From the NCBI GenBank assembly GCA_037783415.1, contig JAZGTN010000009.1, positions 7,750,001 through 7,814,000 on the forward strand: DNA of 64,000 bases. Direction: 5' to 3'. This stretch comes from Leptasterias polaris. Its lineage: Eukaryota; Echinodermata; Asteroidea; Forcipulatida; Asteriidae. Position numbers and translations under genes: made by a program. The notes beneath the pieces were generated by a model. The model made no database searches. It saw nothing but the letters and a program-made list of their open reading frames with translations, and was not told the origin of the DNA. This document shows, one piece after another, positions 54,601 through 63,904 of the stretch (position 1 is its first letter; every line of letters starts with the position of its first letter).

Positions 54601-56103
54601 ATTGCCTTGTAAATGTTGTTTAATGGTATATTGTGGACCTCATAGAACATGTACCTCAAACCAAACAAATAAATAATATTTTTAGAAAACCCCCTTTTTC
54701 CCTCTCTTTTTGTAATTTAATAATTAATATGTCAAACACAATGTCATAAAAAGGAACTAAAATGATTAGAGATATAAGAAAGAATGAAGTTAACCAAGTA
54801 TCAATTGAAAAACATATATCAATACCTTGTGAGAATCGTTATGCAATCTGTGTGAACTCACTCAGCATAGTCCGATATTGATAAGCGATACTTTTCCTTG
54901 AAACTTCCTGTCTGTAAATCAACACCAAAGTACTCTTTAAAAAAACATCAGTTTAACAAAGCAGTTCAAACAAAACCATCTCATTCACAATATTTTGATT
55001 ATTATTGAAGTCGTCGTTTCCTCATTCAGCAAGAATTGAGATGTTAAGAAAGTTTAACATGTTTCAGTTTACGACGTTCTGGAAGAAACCAACTCACCAA
55101 AAAAGACAACATAAAGGTTTGTTGTGCCGAGATTCTAAATTGATGGATTTTTATAAATTGAAGTACTTTTGCGTCACAATCATTAGTGTGATCTCAGCTT
55201 TAAAAAAACCCAACATATATGGTGTGTTCTCACGTACTGAAGTGCCCGCTAGTGACAAGTTTAAAATATTTGAATGAAATCTTGTACTTCATATTTTCAT
55301 ATCGTGTCATACGATGTGCTGCAATGTCGAAGGTTACTAAGCTACGTCAGACAAGCAACTTTTGTCACCAGGTAGCAACATCAACGGAACAGCTTCTTTG
55401 TATTCGACATCAGGACAAACACTTTCTAGTTTGATTTGATTTGTTACCCTTCACTGAAGTGTACTATCTGTTCTTTTCAAGTCCTACAAAAAGAGGAATG
55501 AACGGCTTGAACCTACGATCTAGAGCAAATGTCTTAACCCTGAGACTAGCAAGCTTGCCTGAGACAAGATGCCAGGAATGGCCTTCATAGTTTCAGAATG
55601 GAACATGACAAGTAGTAGTCTTGCACCAGTAGCACTCCGTACTTTGACGTTCAGTGCTCAAAATACTGGGATGCAGACAAACTTTTGACGAGATTACCGC
55701 ATCGACGTTCCAGAACGTAGTAGTACAGTACGCGCAAGTAAACATAACACACTGACAATGGCTTGGACATGTACGAGTGCATACATGTATGTTAGTGAAA
55801 ATTGACACATTGTCTAATGTCAACATACTGAGCTTGTTTGAGGGCATTCGCAGGGGCACTCTGATGGAGCCCGGTGGAGCGCCGTTTGCCACCAAGTGGC
55901 CATGACGATTGGGTCCATAACCCAAGGAGGTCGAAGCAGGCATGCCGGACGAGGGTCAATGGGGATGGTGGGCCCCGGCAGGGCCCTTGCCATGGAGGTG
56001 CAAGAGCCCTTTTGGAATTAGTGTGGAGTGCTATTCAAGACCTACATCAAACACCTTCCTTGGCATGGACTCATTGCTATTATTCTTGTTTGTGTTTCAA
56101 CAG
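54601..56103. other. end of intron 6
   Basis: 55490-55565 is a minus-strand tRNA-like fragment (TTGAACCTACGATCTAGAGC). 55855-56015 is an unusually GC-rich patch (GGGCCCCGGCAGGGCCCTTG palindrome-like core) without a recognised match. Acceptor TGTTTCAACAG|. Confidence 0.5.
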
Positions 56104-56243
56104 GAAGTCCAGAAGAGGGCAGGTCAAGGTCAAGTTCCCGGAGGTCATCGATCGCTTGGAGCGAGGCGCTCCTAGAGGAGCATACTGAGATGACGGGAGA
56201 CATTGAGAATACTAAGAAACTTTTGAGTCAGCTTCAAGAATTG
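56104..56243 (+). CDS. DIXDC1: dixin exon 7 (start of coiled coil)
   Basis: Completes Gly279, then an Arg/Ser-rich stretch (SPEEGRSRSSSRRSSIA), followed by WSEALLEEHTEMTGDIENTK KLLSQLQEL. The W-x-E-x-L-L-E motif and following heptads match the vertebrate WEEQLLEQ… start of the coiled coil. The RSRSSSRRSS stretch is a plausible basophilic-kinase target. Donor TTG|GTAAGT, phase 0. Confidence 0.94.
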
Positions 56244-56694
56244 GTAAGTGAAGATTATTGATTATTGATTAATATTAATTATCGATTATTGATTCTTCTT
56301 TGATGATGTACATGTATGCTGATGTTGATTAACCATGTTAGGAAATTGTCGCTACTGACAATTTATAAAGGCAACTTGGCGGTTTGTTACTTATATTCCA
56401 GAGAAAATTATGAGACAATTAAGTTTACTTTTCTTTCTTTTTTCTCTCTTTCTTTGAGATTGCTGGGTACTGGTTGCCTGTAAAATGCCTCATGTGACAC
56501 AATTCTTAGATCGTAAATTATTGTCACATCAGTGCAAAACATAACTAAATTTCATTGAAACATGTTTCTTGCACAAGAGTTTTATCATGCTTACTGAAAA
56601 AATTAAGAAGGATTGGATTTACCTTTCCCCCCCCCCCCCAAAGCAATGATTAAGTGATGTATGTATAATTTTTGTGTTTTTTATCCACCCCTAG

Positions 56695-56787
56695 TTACTG
56701 AGTGGTAGACTCCAAGAAGAGGATGGGAGTTCAGAAGCTGAGGAAGACCAGATGATGTTTGAGGGGTCCAATGCCAAAGAACAATTG
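56695..56787 (+). CDS. DIXDC1: dixin exon 8
   Basis: 31 codons, LLSGRLQEEDGSSEAEEDQM MFEGSNAKEQL: an acidic break between two coiled-coil stretches, as in vertebrate dixin (LLNGSLPEDE…EEQL). Both borders in phase 0, so it can be skipped cleanly. Acceptor CACCCCTAG|, donor TTG|GTGGGT. Confidence 0.93.
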
Positions 56788-56819
56788 GTGGGTGAATCAT
56801 TATAATCGTTGTCATTGAT

Positions 56820-57110
56820 ATAGCGTCTCGTGGCCGAGTGATCAAGCGCACCGGTTTCAAGCTCTGGTCTATCTGATCAGTGTGGGTTTGAGTTCTTTAG
56901 CAAGACACTTAACCATTATTGGTTCATCCTTCGGATGTCTTGTGTAATGCACGTAAAAGAACTCAGTGCATTTATCGTAAAGAGAAGGGGTTCGCCCCAG
57001 TGTTCCTGGTTTCATTGGCTGCATGTTGCACCACAGCACCTTGAAACCATTACATGGATGGGATGTAAAGGAATAGGTCCTGTGTGTTGTGTCTTTTCAG
57101 GCAGAATTAA
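56820..57110 (+). mobile_element. class II tRNA-derived SINE in intron 8
   Basis: CGTCTCGTGGCCGAGTGATC head, CAGTGTGGGTTTGAGTTC box B, then AGCAAGACACTTAACCATTA, CATCCTTCGGATGTCTTGTG and GAGAAGGGGTTCGCCCC. Body as at 35800-36095 in reverse. It fills about three quarters of the 391-bp intron. Confidence 0.82.
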
Positions 57111-57178
57111 GTCATTGTAACTCGATATGTTTCACTGCCCCTATCTTTTGATAGTTAAGTTTCTGTTCTCATCTTCAG

Positions 57179-57283
57179 GTGGTCCTTCAAGCAAGACTAA
57201 ACCAACGTCAGGAAGAATGTAATCAGCTCAGGAGTGAACTCACTAAGGTCAAACAGGATTGCCGTAATCTTCAAGGAACCAAG
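57179..57283 (+). CDS. DIXDC1: dixin exon 9 (coiled coil)
   Basis: 35 codons: VVLQARLNQRQEECNQLRSE then LTKVKQDCRNLQGTK. Heptads rich in L/V at a/d positions; the K-Q-x-x-R-N-L-Q-G block is nearly identical in vertebrate dixin. Both borders in phase 0. Confidence 0.96.
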
Positions 57284-57356
57284 GTAAGGATGAAACATTC
57301 CTCACTTTGTCTTCATCATCTGTTCTTCACAGATTTCTTAGGAGTGAGACAGCAAT

Positions 57357-57500
57357 AGACCGTGCAAGTCTTGCACGTATTTGAACATTTGTGGGACCAC
57401 TTTGGTCCCACGCACATTGCTTTAACGCGTGAAGAAAGCAAACTCGCACACTTTTTATCGGGTCCCAATGTTCGAATACGCTTGAGACTTGTACAGTCTT
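57357..57500. mobile_element. MITE with AGACYGTRCAAGTCT ends
   Basis: AGACCGTGCAAGTCTTGCAC…TTTGAACATTTGTGGGACC is mirrored by GGGTCCCAATGTTCGAATAC…AGACTTGTACAGTCT. About 144 bp, inside intron 9. A decayed relative lies near 39860. Confidence 0.82.
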
Positions 57501-57719
57501 TAAAGGGAAAAGTTTCATCTAGCGCTTTTTCAAAGCAACCCGATTAGACTGACCAGGTTTTTGGCACACTGAATGCTAAATCAGAGAATACAAATTAGGA
57601 ATTTTGAGTAGCAGCAGATTTTGCTTTGCTGTAGAAGGGAAAATGTTTGAGGGAACGCATAGACAGCATGCTCAGGTGTGGTAATCTTTCTATGTTAATC
57701 TGATTGTTGATTGTGTTTC

Positions 57720-57960
57720 GCTCTTAAAAACAATTTTGGGTTGAACAAACTAGAACGGGACTTGAACCTGCGACCTTCGGATTAAGTTGCCGGCGCTCTA
57801 CATGTACCAACTGAGCTATCTAGCCATAATGTTGGCGGTCTCCCCAATTTGTTCAGGGTGCCTGTCGGTGGCCATACAACCGTTAACTGCCGTGTAGCCA
57901 GGGATCACAACCTGGGAAGCAACAGTGGAGAAAAAACAAGATTGTACGTAATTAGATTGC
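57720..57960 (-). mobile_element. tRNA-like SINE, minus strand
   Basis: Reverse strand: GGCTAGATAGCTCAGTTGGT, box B CGCAGGTTCAAGTCCCG, then CTAGTTTGTTCAACCCAAA. The upstream body GGCCACCGACAGGCACC and CACGGCAGTTAACGGTTGTA matches 34437-34620. The anticodon stem carries a TACATGTA insertion. Confidence 0.85.
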
Positions 57961-58195
57961 AAGAAAAAGCCTACCGTGTATGTCAGCCCTTGTACTCGAT
58001 AAATTTTAGAAAGGTCAAATGTCAAGCCTGTCTGCTTGCTCAACTCACACTGTGATAACCACTCCATCTTTACTTATCATCTTTCATTTTCATTCTTACT
58101 CTCTTTATTGTGTTGTTGGGGAAATTGAAGTTCTCTTTCACGAAAGTTCCCCCGTAACTAACCCATAAAGTACCTCCCATTGATTCCCTCCCCAG

Positions 58196-58300
58196 GCTGG
58201 TCTCCAATCAAGGCTGACAGAGCAGGACAATGCTTTGCTTCAGATGAAGGCGGAGTTACTCCGAGTTGGATTCACTCAACAGACTCAAGATGCTGAAAAG
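58196..58300 (+). CDS. DIXDC1: dixin exon 10 (coiled coil)
   Basis: 35 codons: AGLQSRLTEQDNALLQMKAE then LLRVGFTQQTQDAEK. Matches vertebrate …LQQRLTQQD.SVLQLKQELLR. Acceptor CCTCCCCAG|, donor AAAAG|GTAAGA, phase 0 both sides. Confidence 0.96.
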
Positions 58301-58579
58301 GTAAGACCACCGCCTCCTTCTCAAAGGGGCTCATTGCCTCAAAATCTCTCCGAATTTTGCTCCTTATCCTTTTTCAAAAGTTGTACGCTTACCAGCCAAA
58401 GAACCCTGTTAGTACATGTACCATTTGGAACTGGTATCCTGCTAATTTTTGCTAAGCAGGAAATTGTTAATCAATATTTTCTGCTTAAGCAGAAATTGGG
58501 CCTCTTGTAGTGGACTGCCAGTTCTTTTTTCGGTATTAATAATTAATTTAGTATATTTTTGTAATTTGTTTTCACCCAC

Positions 58580-58940
58580 TGATGTGTATGAAGCACTGTA
58601 TACTCAGTACTTGCAAATCATTCGGGTGGGATTCGAACCCACAACCTTTCTTTTTTTCACAGAATTTGAAAAAGTACTGAGTATCAAACAGTGCTTAATA
58701 CACATTGGTGTAAGGGTAAACAAAAATTATTCTTTATCCCCGGTGGTCAAGTGGTGAGACATCTGCTCTGGCAATGTTAACGTCGTGGGTTTGAATCCCA
58801 GCTGAGTGATTTGCCTGTGGTTTTTGTTTTCACAGAACTCAGGTAAAGTACTGAGTATACAGTGCTTATACAGTGTAAGGGTAAAAACAAGTTATATTCT
58901 TTACCCCGATGCAAACGAAATTTACATCTGCATTATTTTT
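58580..58940. mobile_element. two tRNA-derived SINE copies, head to head
   Basis: 58580-58660 is a minus-strand fragment (GTGGGATTCGAACCCACAAC = inverted box B). 58735-58935 is a plus-strand copy (GGTGGTCAAGTGGTGAGACA, GTCGTGGGTTTGAATCCCAG, ACTGAGTATACAGTGCTTAT, ACCCCGATGCAAACG). The latter ends about 25 bp before the exon 11 acceptor. Confidence 0.82.
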
Positions 58941-58957
58941 TAAATAATTATTTGCAG

Positions 58958-59104
58958 TCTGATCTAAAACGGCGTCTTGAAGAGAAAGAGCGAATGATCT
59001 CTGACCTCTCAAGACAGATGACCCAAAAGGTTGACCTCCTCAACCAACAACAAGACCAGATTGAGAATCTAACCCAGCAGCTACAAGAACTCAACTCCTT
59101 CAAG
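58958..59104 (+). CDS. DIXDC1: dixin exon 11 (coiled coil)
   Basis: 49 codons: SDLKRRLEEKERMISDLSRQ, then MTQKVDLLNQQQDQIENLTQ, then QLQELNSFK. Vertebrate dixin has the same L-x-R-x-L-x-E-x-x-R…Q-K-D-x-L-x-Q-Q-Q pattern. Gln-rich heptads with no proline. Acceptor ATTTGCAG|, donor CAAG|GTCAGT. Confidence 0.96.
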
Positions 59105-59815
59105 GTCAGTCTAATGGTCAAAGTTTAAAGGTCAGATGGCTGAAAAAGGCACAAGTTTGGAACAATTTGTCAATATCTTTGTTTGGGGGTGCCAGCCAGA
59201 AGCCATTCAACCTGTAACTGCTGCAGGCAGCAGCAGACAAAAACATTTTAGGAAAGCTCAAATACTGTTTAAAAGGACATAATCTGTTGCTTCTTGTAAG
59301 ATTTCATTCATGATTTTGTCTTTATTGGTTAACTTTTTTAGATAATTTGTTTAATTGTGTGATAAGCACTGCATCATCTCCGGGTAGCTTGTGGAGTGTT
59401 TTTCCTCAAGACTTGGAAAGCTCTGAGTGTACAGTGCTTATTACACATAAGTGTTAGGATAAAAATAATTTATCATTCTTAATTCATTCCTTTTATCTGT
59501 TGTATTTTGTAGCTAATTGTTTCTATGCTGATTTTTTAACATTGTGTTTCTAGTACTTGTATTATACATGTATGCTTTACAGTTTTTTGCTTACAGTTTT
59601 TACTTGTTTCGTGTAACTTGTATTTTGGCAATTTTTGTTATATATATATTTTTTTTCTTTTTAAAAATTAATCTGTGATCCGCCTCTAGGCCCTCGCTAT
59701 AAATATTTTATTATTACTATTATTATTATTATAAATTCCCAATGGAATTGTTTTAGTATTTGAGTGTCGCTTTTGATGACAGTAAAGATTTGAATGACTT
59801 GAATTGAATTTTTAG
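59105..59815. other. intron 11, SINE fragments
   Basis: 59165-59230 is a minus-strand fragment of the 34437 SINE body (CAATATCTTTG…GGGGTGCCAGCCAGAAGCC). 59370-59475 contains the ACTTGGAAAGCTCTGAGTGT…AGTGCTTATTACACAT SINE body. A TTATTA run is at 59707-59735. Confidence 0.6.
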
Positions 59816-59923
59816 ACTGAGTTGCAGAATCAGCTTGAGAAAAAATCCAATTCCTCTGACTACGGACTGCAGAGTCAACTACAAGAGTTGACACAAAGAC
59901 TGGACAATGTCAGCATGGCAGAG
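59816..59923 (+). CDS. DIXDC1: dixin exon 12 (coiled coil)
   Basis: 36 codons: TELQNQLEKKSNSSDYGLQS then QLQELTQRLDNVSMAE. It continues the coiled coil, with a short Ser/Asn break. Acceptor AATTTTTAG|, donor GCAGAG|GTGAGG, phase 0. The last ~20 bases of this exon and the donor are the founder of the minisatellite that follows. Confidence 0.94.
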
Positions 59924-60375
59924 GTGAGGGTGATGTGGGAGTAGGGTGGCAGTGGGGTACCCCTACCATCCCTGACTTTGTAATGTCAGCATGGCAGAGG
60001 TGAGGGTAGTGTGTGAGAAGGGGAGCAGTGGGGTACCCCTTTCATCCCTGACTTTGTAATTTCAGCATGGCAGAGGTGAGGGGAGTAGGGGGCAGTGGGG
60101 GTACCCCTACCATCCATGACTTGACAATGTCAGCATGGCAAAGGTGAGGGTAGTATGGGAGTAGGGGGGGCAGTGGGGTACCCCTACCATCTTTGACTTG
60201 ATAATGTCAGCATGGCAGAGGTAAGGATAGTATGGGAGTAGGGGGGGGGGGGGGGGGGGCAGTGGGGTACCCCTACCATCCATGACTTGATAATGTCAGC
60301 ATGGCAGAGGTAAGGGTAGTATGGGAGTAGGGGGGGCAGTGGGGTACCCCTACCATCCATGACTGGATAATGCCA
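59903..60375 (+). repeat. minisatellite made from the exon 12 5' splice site, 6 copies
   Basis: Units of about 68-89 bp contain AATGTCAGCATGGCAGAG|GTGAGGGT and GCAGTGGGGTACCCCTACCA. Donor-like GT positions: 59924 (real), 60000, 60076, 60144, 60221 and 60310. Copies 5 and 6 read GAG|GTAAGG, closer to consensus than the original GTGAGG. Unit 5 holds a run of about 20 G (60240-60260). A final broken copy is at about 60361-60375. Confidence 0.95.
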
Positions 60376-60504
60376 GAGCAATTGTTTTCCATCTGCATAG
60401 TTCTTCAATTTGGAATGATCCTTAACCTTTGAAAAAAAAAAAGGGAATTTCCACTTGGTATGGTATCAGTATTTAAATGAAACTTGGAACTTTTTATAAT
60501 TTAG

Positions 60505-60597
60505 GTGAATCTAGCGGATCATATAACATCTCAAGACCGACAGCTTACAACGCTTGAAGAGCGGATGCACAGCGACTCTACGCTTCCATTTAAAGAG
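60505..60597 (+). CDS. DIXDC1: dixin exon 13 (end of coiled coil)
   Basis: 31 codons: VNLADHITSQDRQLTTLEER MHSDSTLPFKE. Vertebrate dixin has VDLERELEHKDVLLAHCMKR in this place, the same V-x-L…H/Q-x-x-L pattern. Phase 0 both sides. Acceptor ATAATTTAG|, donor AAAGAG|GTACAT. Confidence 0.93.
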
Positions 60598-60954
60598 GTA
60601 CATAGGTTGCATTTTGTTTAATAAAAAATGCCTTTGTGATAATGCCTCTGTGAAATTTCAGCCCCTGGCTCATGGACTATTATCGGCACCATTGTCTACA
60701 AGCTTTGCTTCATAATGGATCCCTCTGCAGTATCACATTTACTTTATTCTCACCTTTATATACATTTCATTGGCATAATGTAACTTTTTATGATTTTACA
60801 TTCTTTGGTGTAATACTGTGGAATAAATAAACCTGAAACACCAGTAATTCCGAAGTAAGCATGTTTAGGAAGTCAGGCTAATACTTTCCTTTTGTACCGA
60901 TGTTGTTAATTTTTTTATTTATTTATTTTTTAATCTGTATTTTGGTGTATGGAC

Positions 60955-61432
60955 TCGTGTTTTGGTGGCTAAGTCACCGAAGTGTGGGTTTGAATCCTGG
61001 TCATAATAGATAGGTTGCAGTATGACGTAAGTCGGCCATCTTTACGGGCAATTTGGAACACACAGTCATGCGTTACGCGTGAGAACGGCGTGCAGCACGC
61101 GCACATTTCACCAAACTCATTGCATGATTGGTTAGTGAATGACGCGGCTGCGTTAATAATTTGAGCGCTTGACGCGCCTGCAAGCCAAAATGCGATTTGC
61201 CCGTAAAGATGGCGTCTACTGGGAACTATCTATACTTGTGTCCTAGGGCAAGATACTTAACTATAATTGTTGCTAATCACCTAGGAGTAAATGGGTACCA
61301 GTGAGGGTAGAGATTGTTGATGTGATTGATGGTTTCAGGAATGCTTATAGTGAACACCAGGGTAGTAATAGTGTTAAAGGCGCTTTGATGCATTGGGTTA
61401 AAAAGTGCCAGATAAATATTTATTTTGTTATT
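60955..61432 (+). mobile_element. class II tRNA-derived SINE, interrupted by a TIR element
   Basis: TGGTGGCTAAGTCACCGAAG and GTGTGGGTTTGAATCCTGG (box B), then the insertion at 61006-61234, then TTGTGTCCTAGGGCAAGATA, CACCTAGGAGTAAATGGGTA and AGGCGCTTTGATGCATTGGG. Orientation opposite to the copies at 38713 and 47935. Confidence 0.82.
61006..61234 (+). mobile_element. short TIR element (ATAGAT…ATCTATA), copy 2
   Basis: Nearly identical to 48639-48867: five substitutions and no indels seen over about 228 bp. It splits the intron 13 SINE just after its box B. It contains TGACGTAAG and TAAAGATGGCG. Confidence 0.9.
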
Positions 61433-61452
61433 TTGTTTCTGTTGCTTTGCAG

Positions 61453-61554
61453 GGCTCTGATGATTTGCAGACGATGCGAAGCGCCCTCAGGAGTCTGAGA
61501 TCAAACATGAGTAGCCATGACCCCAATCACCATTCCTTAGACTCATTAGAACAG
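61453..61554 (+). CDS. DIXDC1: dixin exon 14 (conserved pre-DIX block)
   Basis: 34 codons: [20 protein letters not shown] then [14 protein letters not shown]. Vertebrate dixin reads [33 protein letters not shown], the most conserved stretch outside CH and DIX. Phase 0 both sides. Acceptor GCTTTGCAG|, donor GAACAG|GTACAA. Confidence 0.97.
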
Positions 61555-61642
61555 GTACAAAGGTCATTCTTTATGTTGAGAAAAAATTACCTTTGCCAAA
61601 TTTTATAGAGCTGGTTAACGACCGATTTTTTGCTTGCTGTAC

Positions 61643-61870
61643 AAATTTCCATTTCATAGCACTGCTAACCGAAAAGGCATGCTAACCTTCCGGTGCTTAC
61701 TGTATGAAAATCAATGACGTAACAATGCAAATCCATGGTGAACGCGCAAGCTGGCTGCCTATTTTGTTTTGCTAACCTGTTAAATACGATTACGCTTCAG
61801 CAAAATTTTGTTAGAAAATAGTTAGCATGAAAATTTGCTTACCGTTAAGCAGCGCTATGAAATTTGCTCC
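61643..61870. mobile_element. MITE, diverged relative of the GGCCCAATTTCAT family
   Basis: AAATTTCCATTTCATAGCAC…GCTAACCG is mirrored by CGTTAAGCAGCGCTATGAAATTTGC. The inner GCTAACC / GGTTAGC modules repeat the family style. Confidence 0.65.
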
Positions 61871-62163
61871 TGTACAGACCCAATTTGGTGTTATTTGAAA
61901 GATCTTCTACAGACTATGTTTACAAAAAATGTTTACAAAAGAGCCGCAGAGCCTGGACTTCCTGCAGGCACAATTTTTTTACAATCCCATTGGAAGAATA
62001 CATCATATCGTGTTTTCTTATGGAAATTGCACTGTACAATTTTTATCAATATTTGATATTATGAAGAAAAGGGGCTCGTCTCAAAACTTGTTCAGCTGTT
62101 ACTTTTCGAACTACTGAATTTGTGTGGAAATTATGAAAACAATTGGAAATTTTGTCCTTTTGA

Positions 62164-62530
62164 CAATAAGCCATTTGCGAGTTACATTTGAATAATGTCT
62201 GGTACAATGACTTGTTTAGTCACAAGTTACCGCTTAAATTTGAATTCCTCAGACTATCGAGACAGTTGCTATGTCACATGATTAGGGGCAAGCATTTGCT
62301 TAGTTACGTAAGAGACGGTGAACACCCATACACAATTCTGAATGGATGTGTATGGCACAATGGTACCAGGGTTTGCTCATCTGGAGGTTGCTATACAAAA
62401 GCTTGCCCCGAACCATGTGACATAGCAACTGTCTCGATAGTCTGAGGAATTCAAATTTAAGCGGTAACTTGTGACTAAACAAGTCATTGTACCAGACATT
62501 ATTCAAATTTAACTCGCAAATGGCTTATTG
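62164..62530. mobile_element. long foldback element, 117-bp arms
   Basis: The left arm 62164-62280 and right arm 62414-62530 are reverse complements with only a few mismatches, from CAATAAGCCATTTGCGAG to TTGCTATGTCACATG. Pairing resumes at GGGGCAAGC / GCTTGCCCC. Both strands therefore yield nearly the same translated peptide, a symmetry artefact. A 133-bp loop. No ORF of note. Confidence 0.95.
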
Positions 62531-62684
62531 AGCACTCTCACCCAGAATAAAGGCCCAGAATGTACATGGTCTATTTGATGCACAAATAATTCCAGATTAT
62601 AATTTTGTGCAGGAAGTTTTTGTTTTTTTTTTTTTTACCGGGAGCTCTGGAAAAGAGACATGTTGAGATTCTGATACTATTTAC

Positions 62685-63005
62685 TGTAGGATGATGACAT
62701 CACAAACGTAAGACGTCGAAATCCTGAGATGATTTATCTCTGGATGTCGACATTCAGAAAGTAAGATGTCGACTTTCCGAGATAATTCATCATGGGATGA
62801 TTACATCCTGAAAATGCCGAGCATCAAAGATAAATTTTCTTGGGAAGACATCATCCTACTTTCAGGATGTCGTCATCCCGAGATAATATATATCTGTAAG
62901 ATGACATTCTACTTTCAAAATGTCATCATCCCGAGATTAATTATCTCGGTATGTCGTCATCTTATCTTAATAGTGTCATCATCCTGCTGTAAATTATCTC
63001 AGGAT
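62685..63005. repeat. array of alternating short palindromic modules
   Basis: Two modules recur in both orientations: GAGATAAT/ATTATCTC (including CCGAGATTAATTATCTCGG) and GATGACATC/ATGTCGTCATCC-type sequence joined by TACTTTC/GAAAGTA. About 12 module copies in 320 bp, 115 bp before the exon 15 acceptor. Confidence 0.8.
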
Positions 63006-63120
63006 CTCAACAAGTGGATGGCACTTTTCGAGCTCCTTCGTGTCTGTTTGTGTTTTTTTGTTTTTTTACATGGAGCGTCACATTGAAGTTTATTTGTCCT
63101 TCTTCATTCTGTGTTTGCAG

Positions 63121-63189
63121 GGTATATGTTCATTAATGGACCACTTAGCTACATCACAACACCACGGTATACGCAAAGATAGTGATACT
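63121..63189 (+). CDS. DIXDC1: dixin exon 15
   Basis: 23 codons, GICSLMDHLATSQHHGIRKD SDT, continuing DSLEQ from exon 14 as vertebrate DSLEQGISSLMERL. Phase 0 both sides. Acceptor GTGTTTGCAG|, donor ACT|GTAAGT. Short enough to be skippable. Confidence 0.94.
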
Positions 63190-63399
63190 GTAAGTACACA
63201 GTGGAAAGTTACTCAAATGGGCCTTATGTTAACAACTTCTGACATGATATTCTTTCTAGTTAAGTCTGATTTTCAATTTTTATTTAAAAAAAAATTTGCC
63301 CTTGGGAAAAAACAGGAAAATTGTGATAAATTAGCCTGAAAAGTCTTTTACAGACCCATCTTTTCAATCAAGTATTTGAGTAAATGGTTTGTTTTTACG

Positions 63400-63470
63400 T
63401 GGGTTTTTTAGAGTTCGAACCCACAACCTTTTGATTACAAGTCAGGCAGTCTAAATCACGCTATATTCTC
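63400..63470 (-). mobile_element. tRNA-like SINE remnant in intron 15
   Basis: GAGTTCGAACCCACAACCTTTTGATTAC with AAGTCAGGCAGTCTAAATCA reads as an inverted box B and anticodon arm. It lies just 20 bp before the exon 16 acceptor. Confidence 0.6.
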
Positions 63471-63488
63471 AATCGTTTTTATTTGCAG

Positions 63489-63576
63489 AGTTCAACTGAG
63501 AGTTTGTCAAGACACTACTCAACGGACACTAACTCACAAGAACTCAACCACCGTTCATCTCATCAACACTCAAACT
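63489..63576 (+). CDS. DIXDC1: dixin exon 16 (Ser/His-rich linker)
   Basis: 29 codons plus one base: SSTESLSRHYSTDTNSQELN HRSSHQHSN, ending at AAACT|GTAAGT in phase 1. It lies where vertebrate dixin has the variable linker before the DIX domain. Acceptor TTTATTTGCAG|. Less conserved than exons 14-15, so support is from splice sites and phase. Confidence 0.85.
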
Positions 63577-63582
63577 GTAAGT

Positions 63583-63828
63583 GCCCAATTTCATGGCTCT
63601 GCTTACCACCGAATTCTGCGCTTTCGATCGACACTCTCCGCTTACCGAGCAAGCGCCGAATTTGTGCTGGCTGTGTAAGCGTAGAATGCCTAGTAACGTG
63701 GACTACGCAAGCACACCAGCAAAAATTCCCTGCTAACCCGTGAAATACTCTTGACGTAAGCGCGGAATTCCCTGCATCTGTAAGCGCCAATTCTTTGCTT
63801 ACGATAAGCAGAGCCATGAAATTGGGCC
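63583..63828. mobile_element. GGCCCAATTTCAT MITE, copy 3, at the exon 16 donor
   Basis: GCCCAATTTCATGGCTCTGC…GCAGAGCCATGAAATTGGGC starts directly after GTAAGT of the exon 16 donor. Close match to 44055-44330 and 31502-31761. It takes up more than half of the visible intron 16. Confidence 0.93.
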
Positions 63829-63904
63829 AAGAATGATGTACAATAAAGAGCACCAGCGCCACCAAGAGTAGGGCTTTTAAAACCAAAGATAAATGTTATA
63901 AGTG

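Larger units (their letters stand above)
404..63576 (+). other. DIXDC1: dixin (DIXDC1/Ccd1) gene span, 5' and middle part
   Basis: Sixteen exons with consensus GT/AG borders and compatible phases join into one 628-codon frame; the 3' end is outside the window. Domain order by residue: unique N-terminus 1-26, CH domain about 27-145, Ala-rich then Ser/Pro-rich linker 150-300, coiled coil about 300-540, conserved block [15 protein letters not shown] around 562-577, then a Ser/His-rich linker. CH segments such as QQLQAYVAWVNSQLKKR and RIRMHHTSAKDIVDGNLK, and the coiled-coil motif CRNLQGTK, match the order and wording of vertebrate dixin as I remember it. In vertebrates dixin joins Dvl and Axin through its DIX domain to promote Wnt signalling, and the long CH form associates with actin. 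The DIX domain is not in view, so the assignment rests on the CH plus coiled-coil architecture. Introns range from 299 bp to 39.7 kb and are packed with repeats. Confidence 0.93.

Noticed and set aside
55593..55943. 116-codon minus-strand frame in a GC-rich patch before exon 7
   Set aside because: No domain, start context or splice support; the composition of the patch is enough to keep a frame open.
62188..62506. Matching small genes on opposite strands
   Set aside because: The identical peptides come from the two mirror-image arms of one foldback element.
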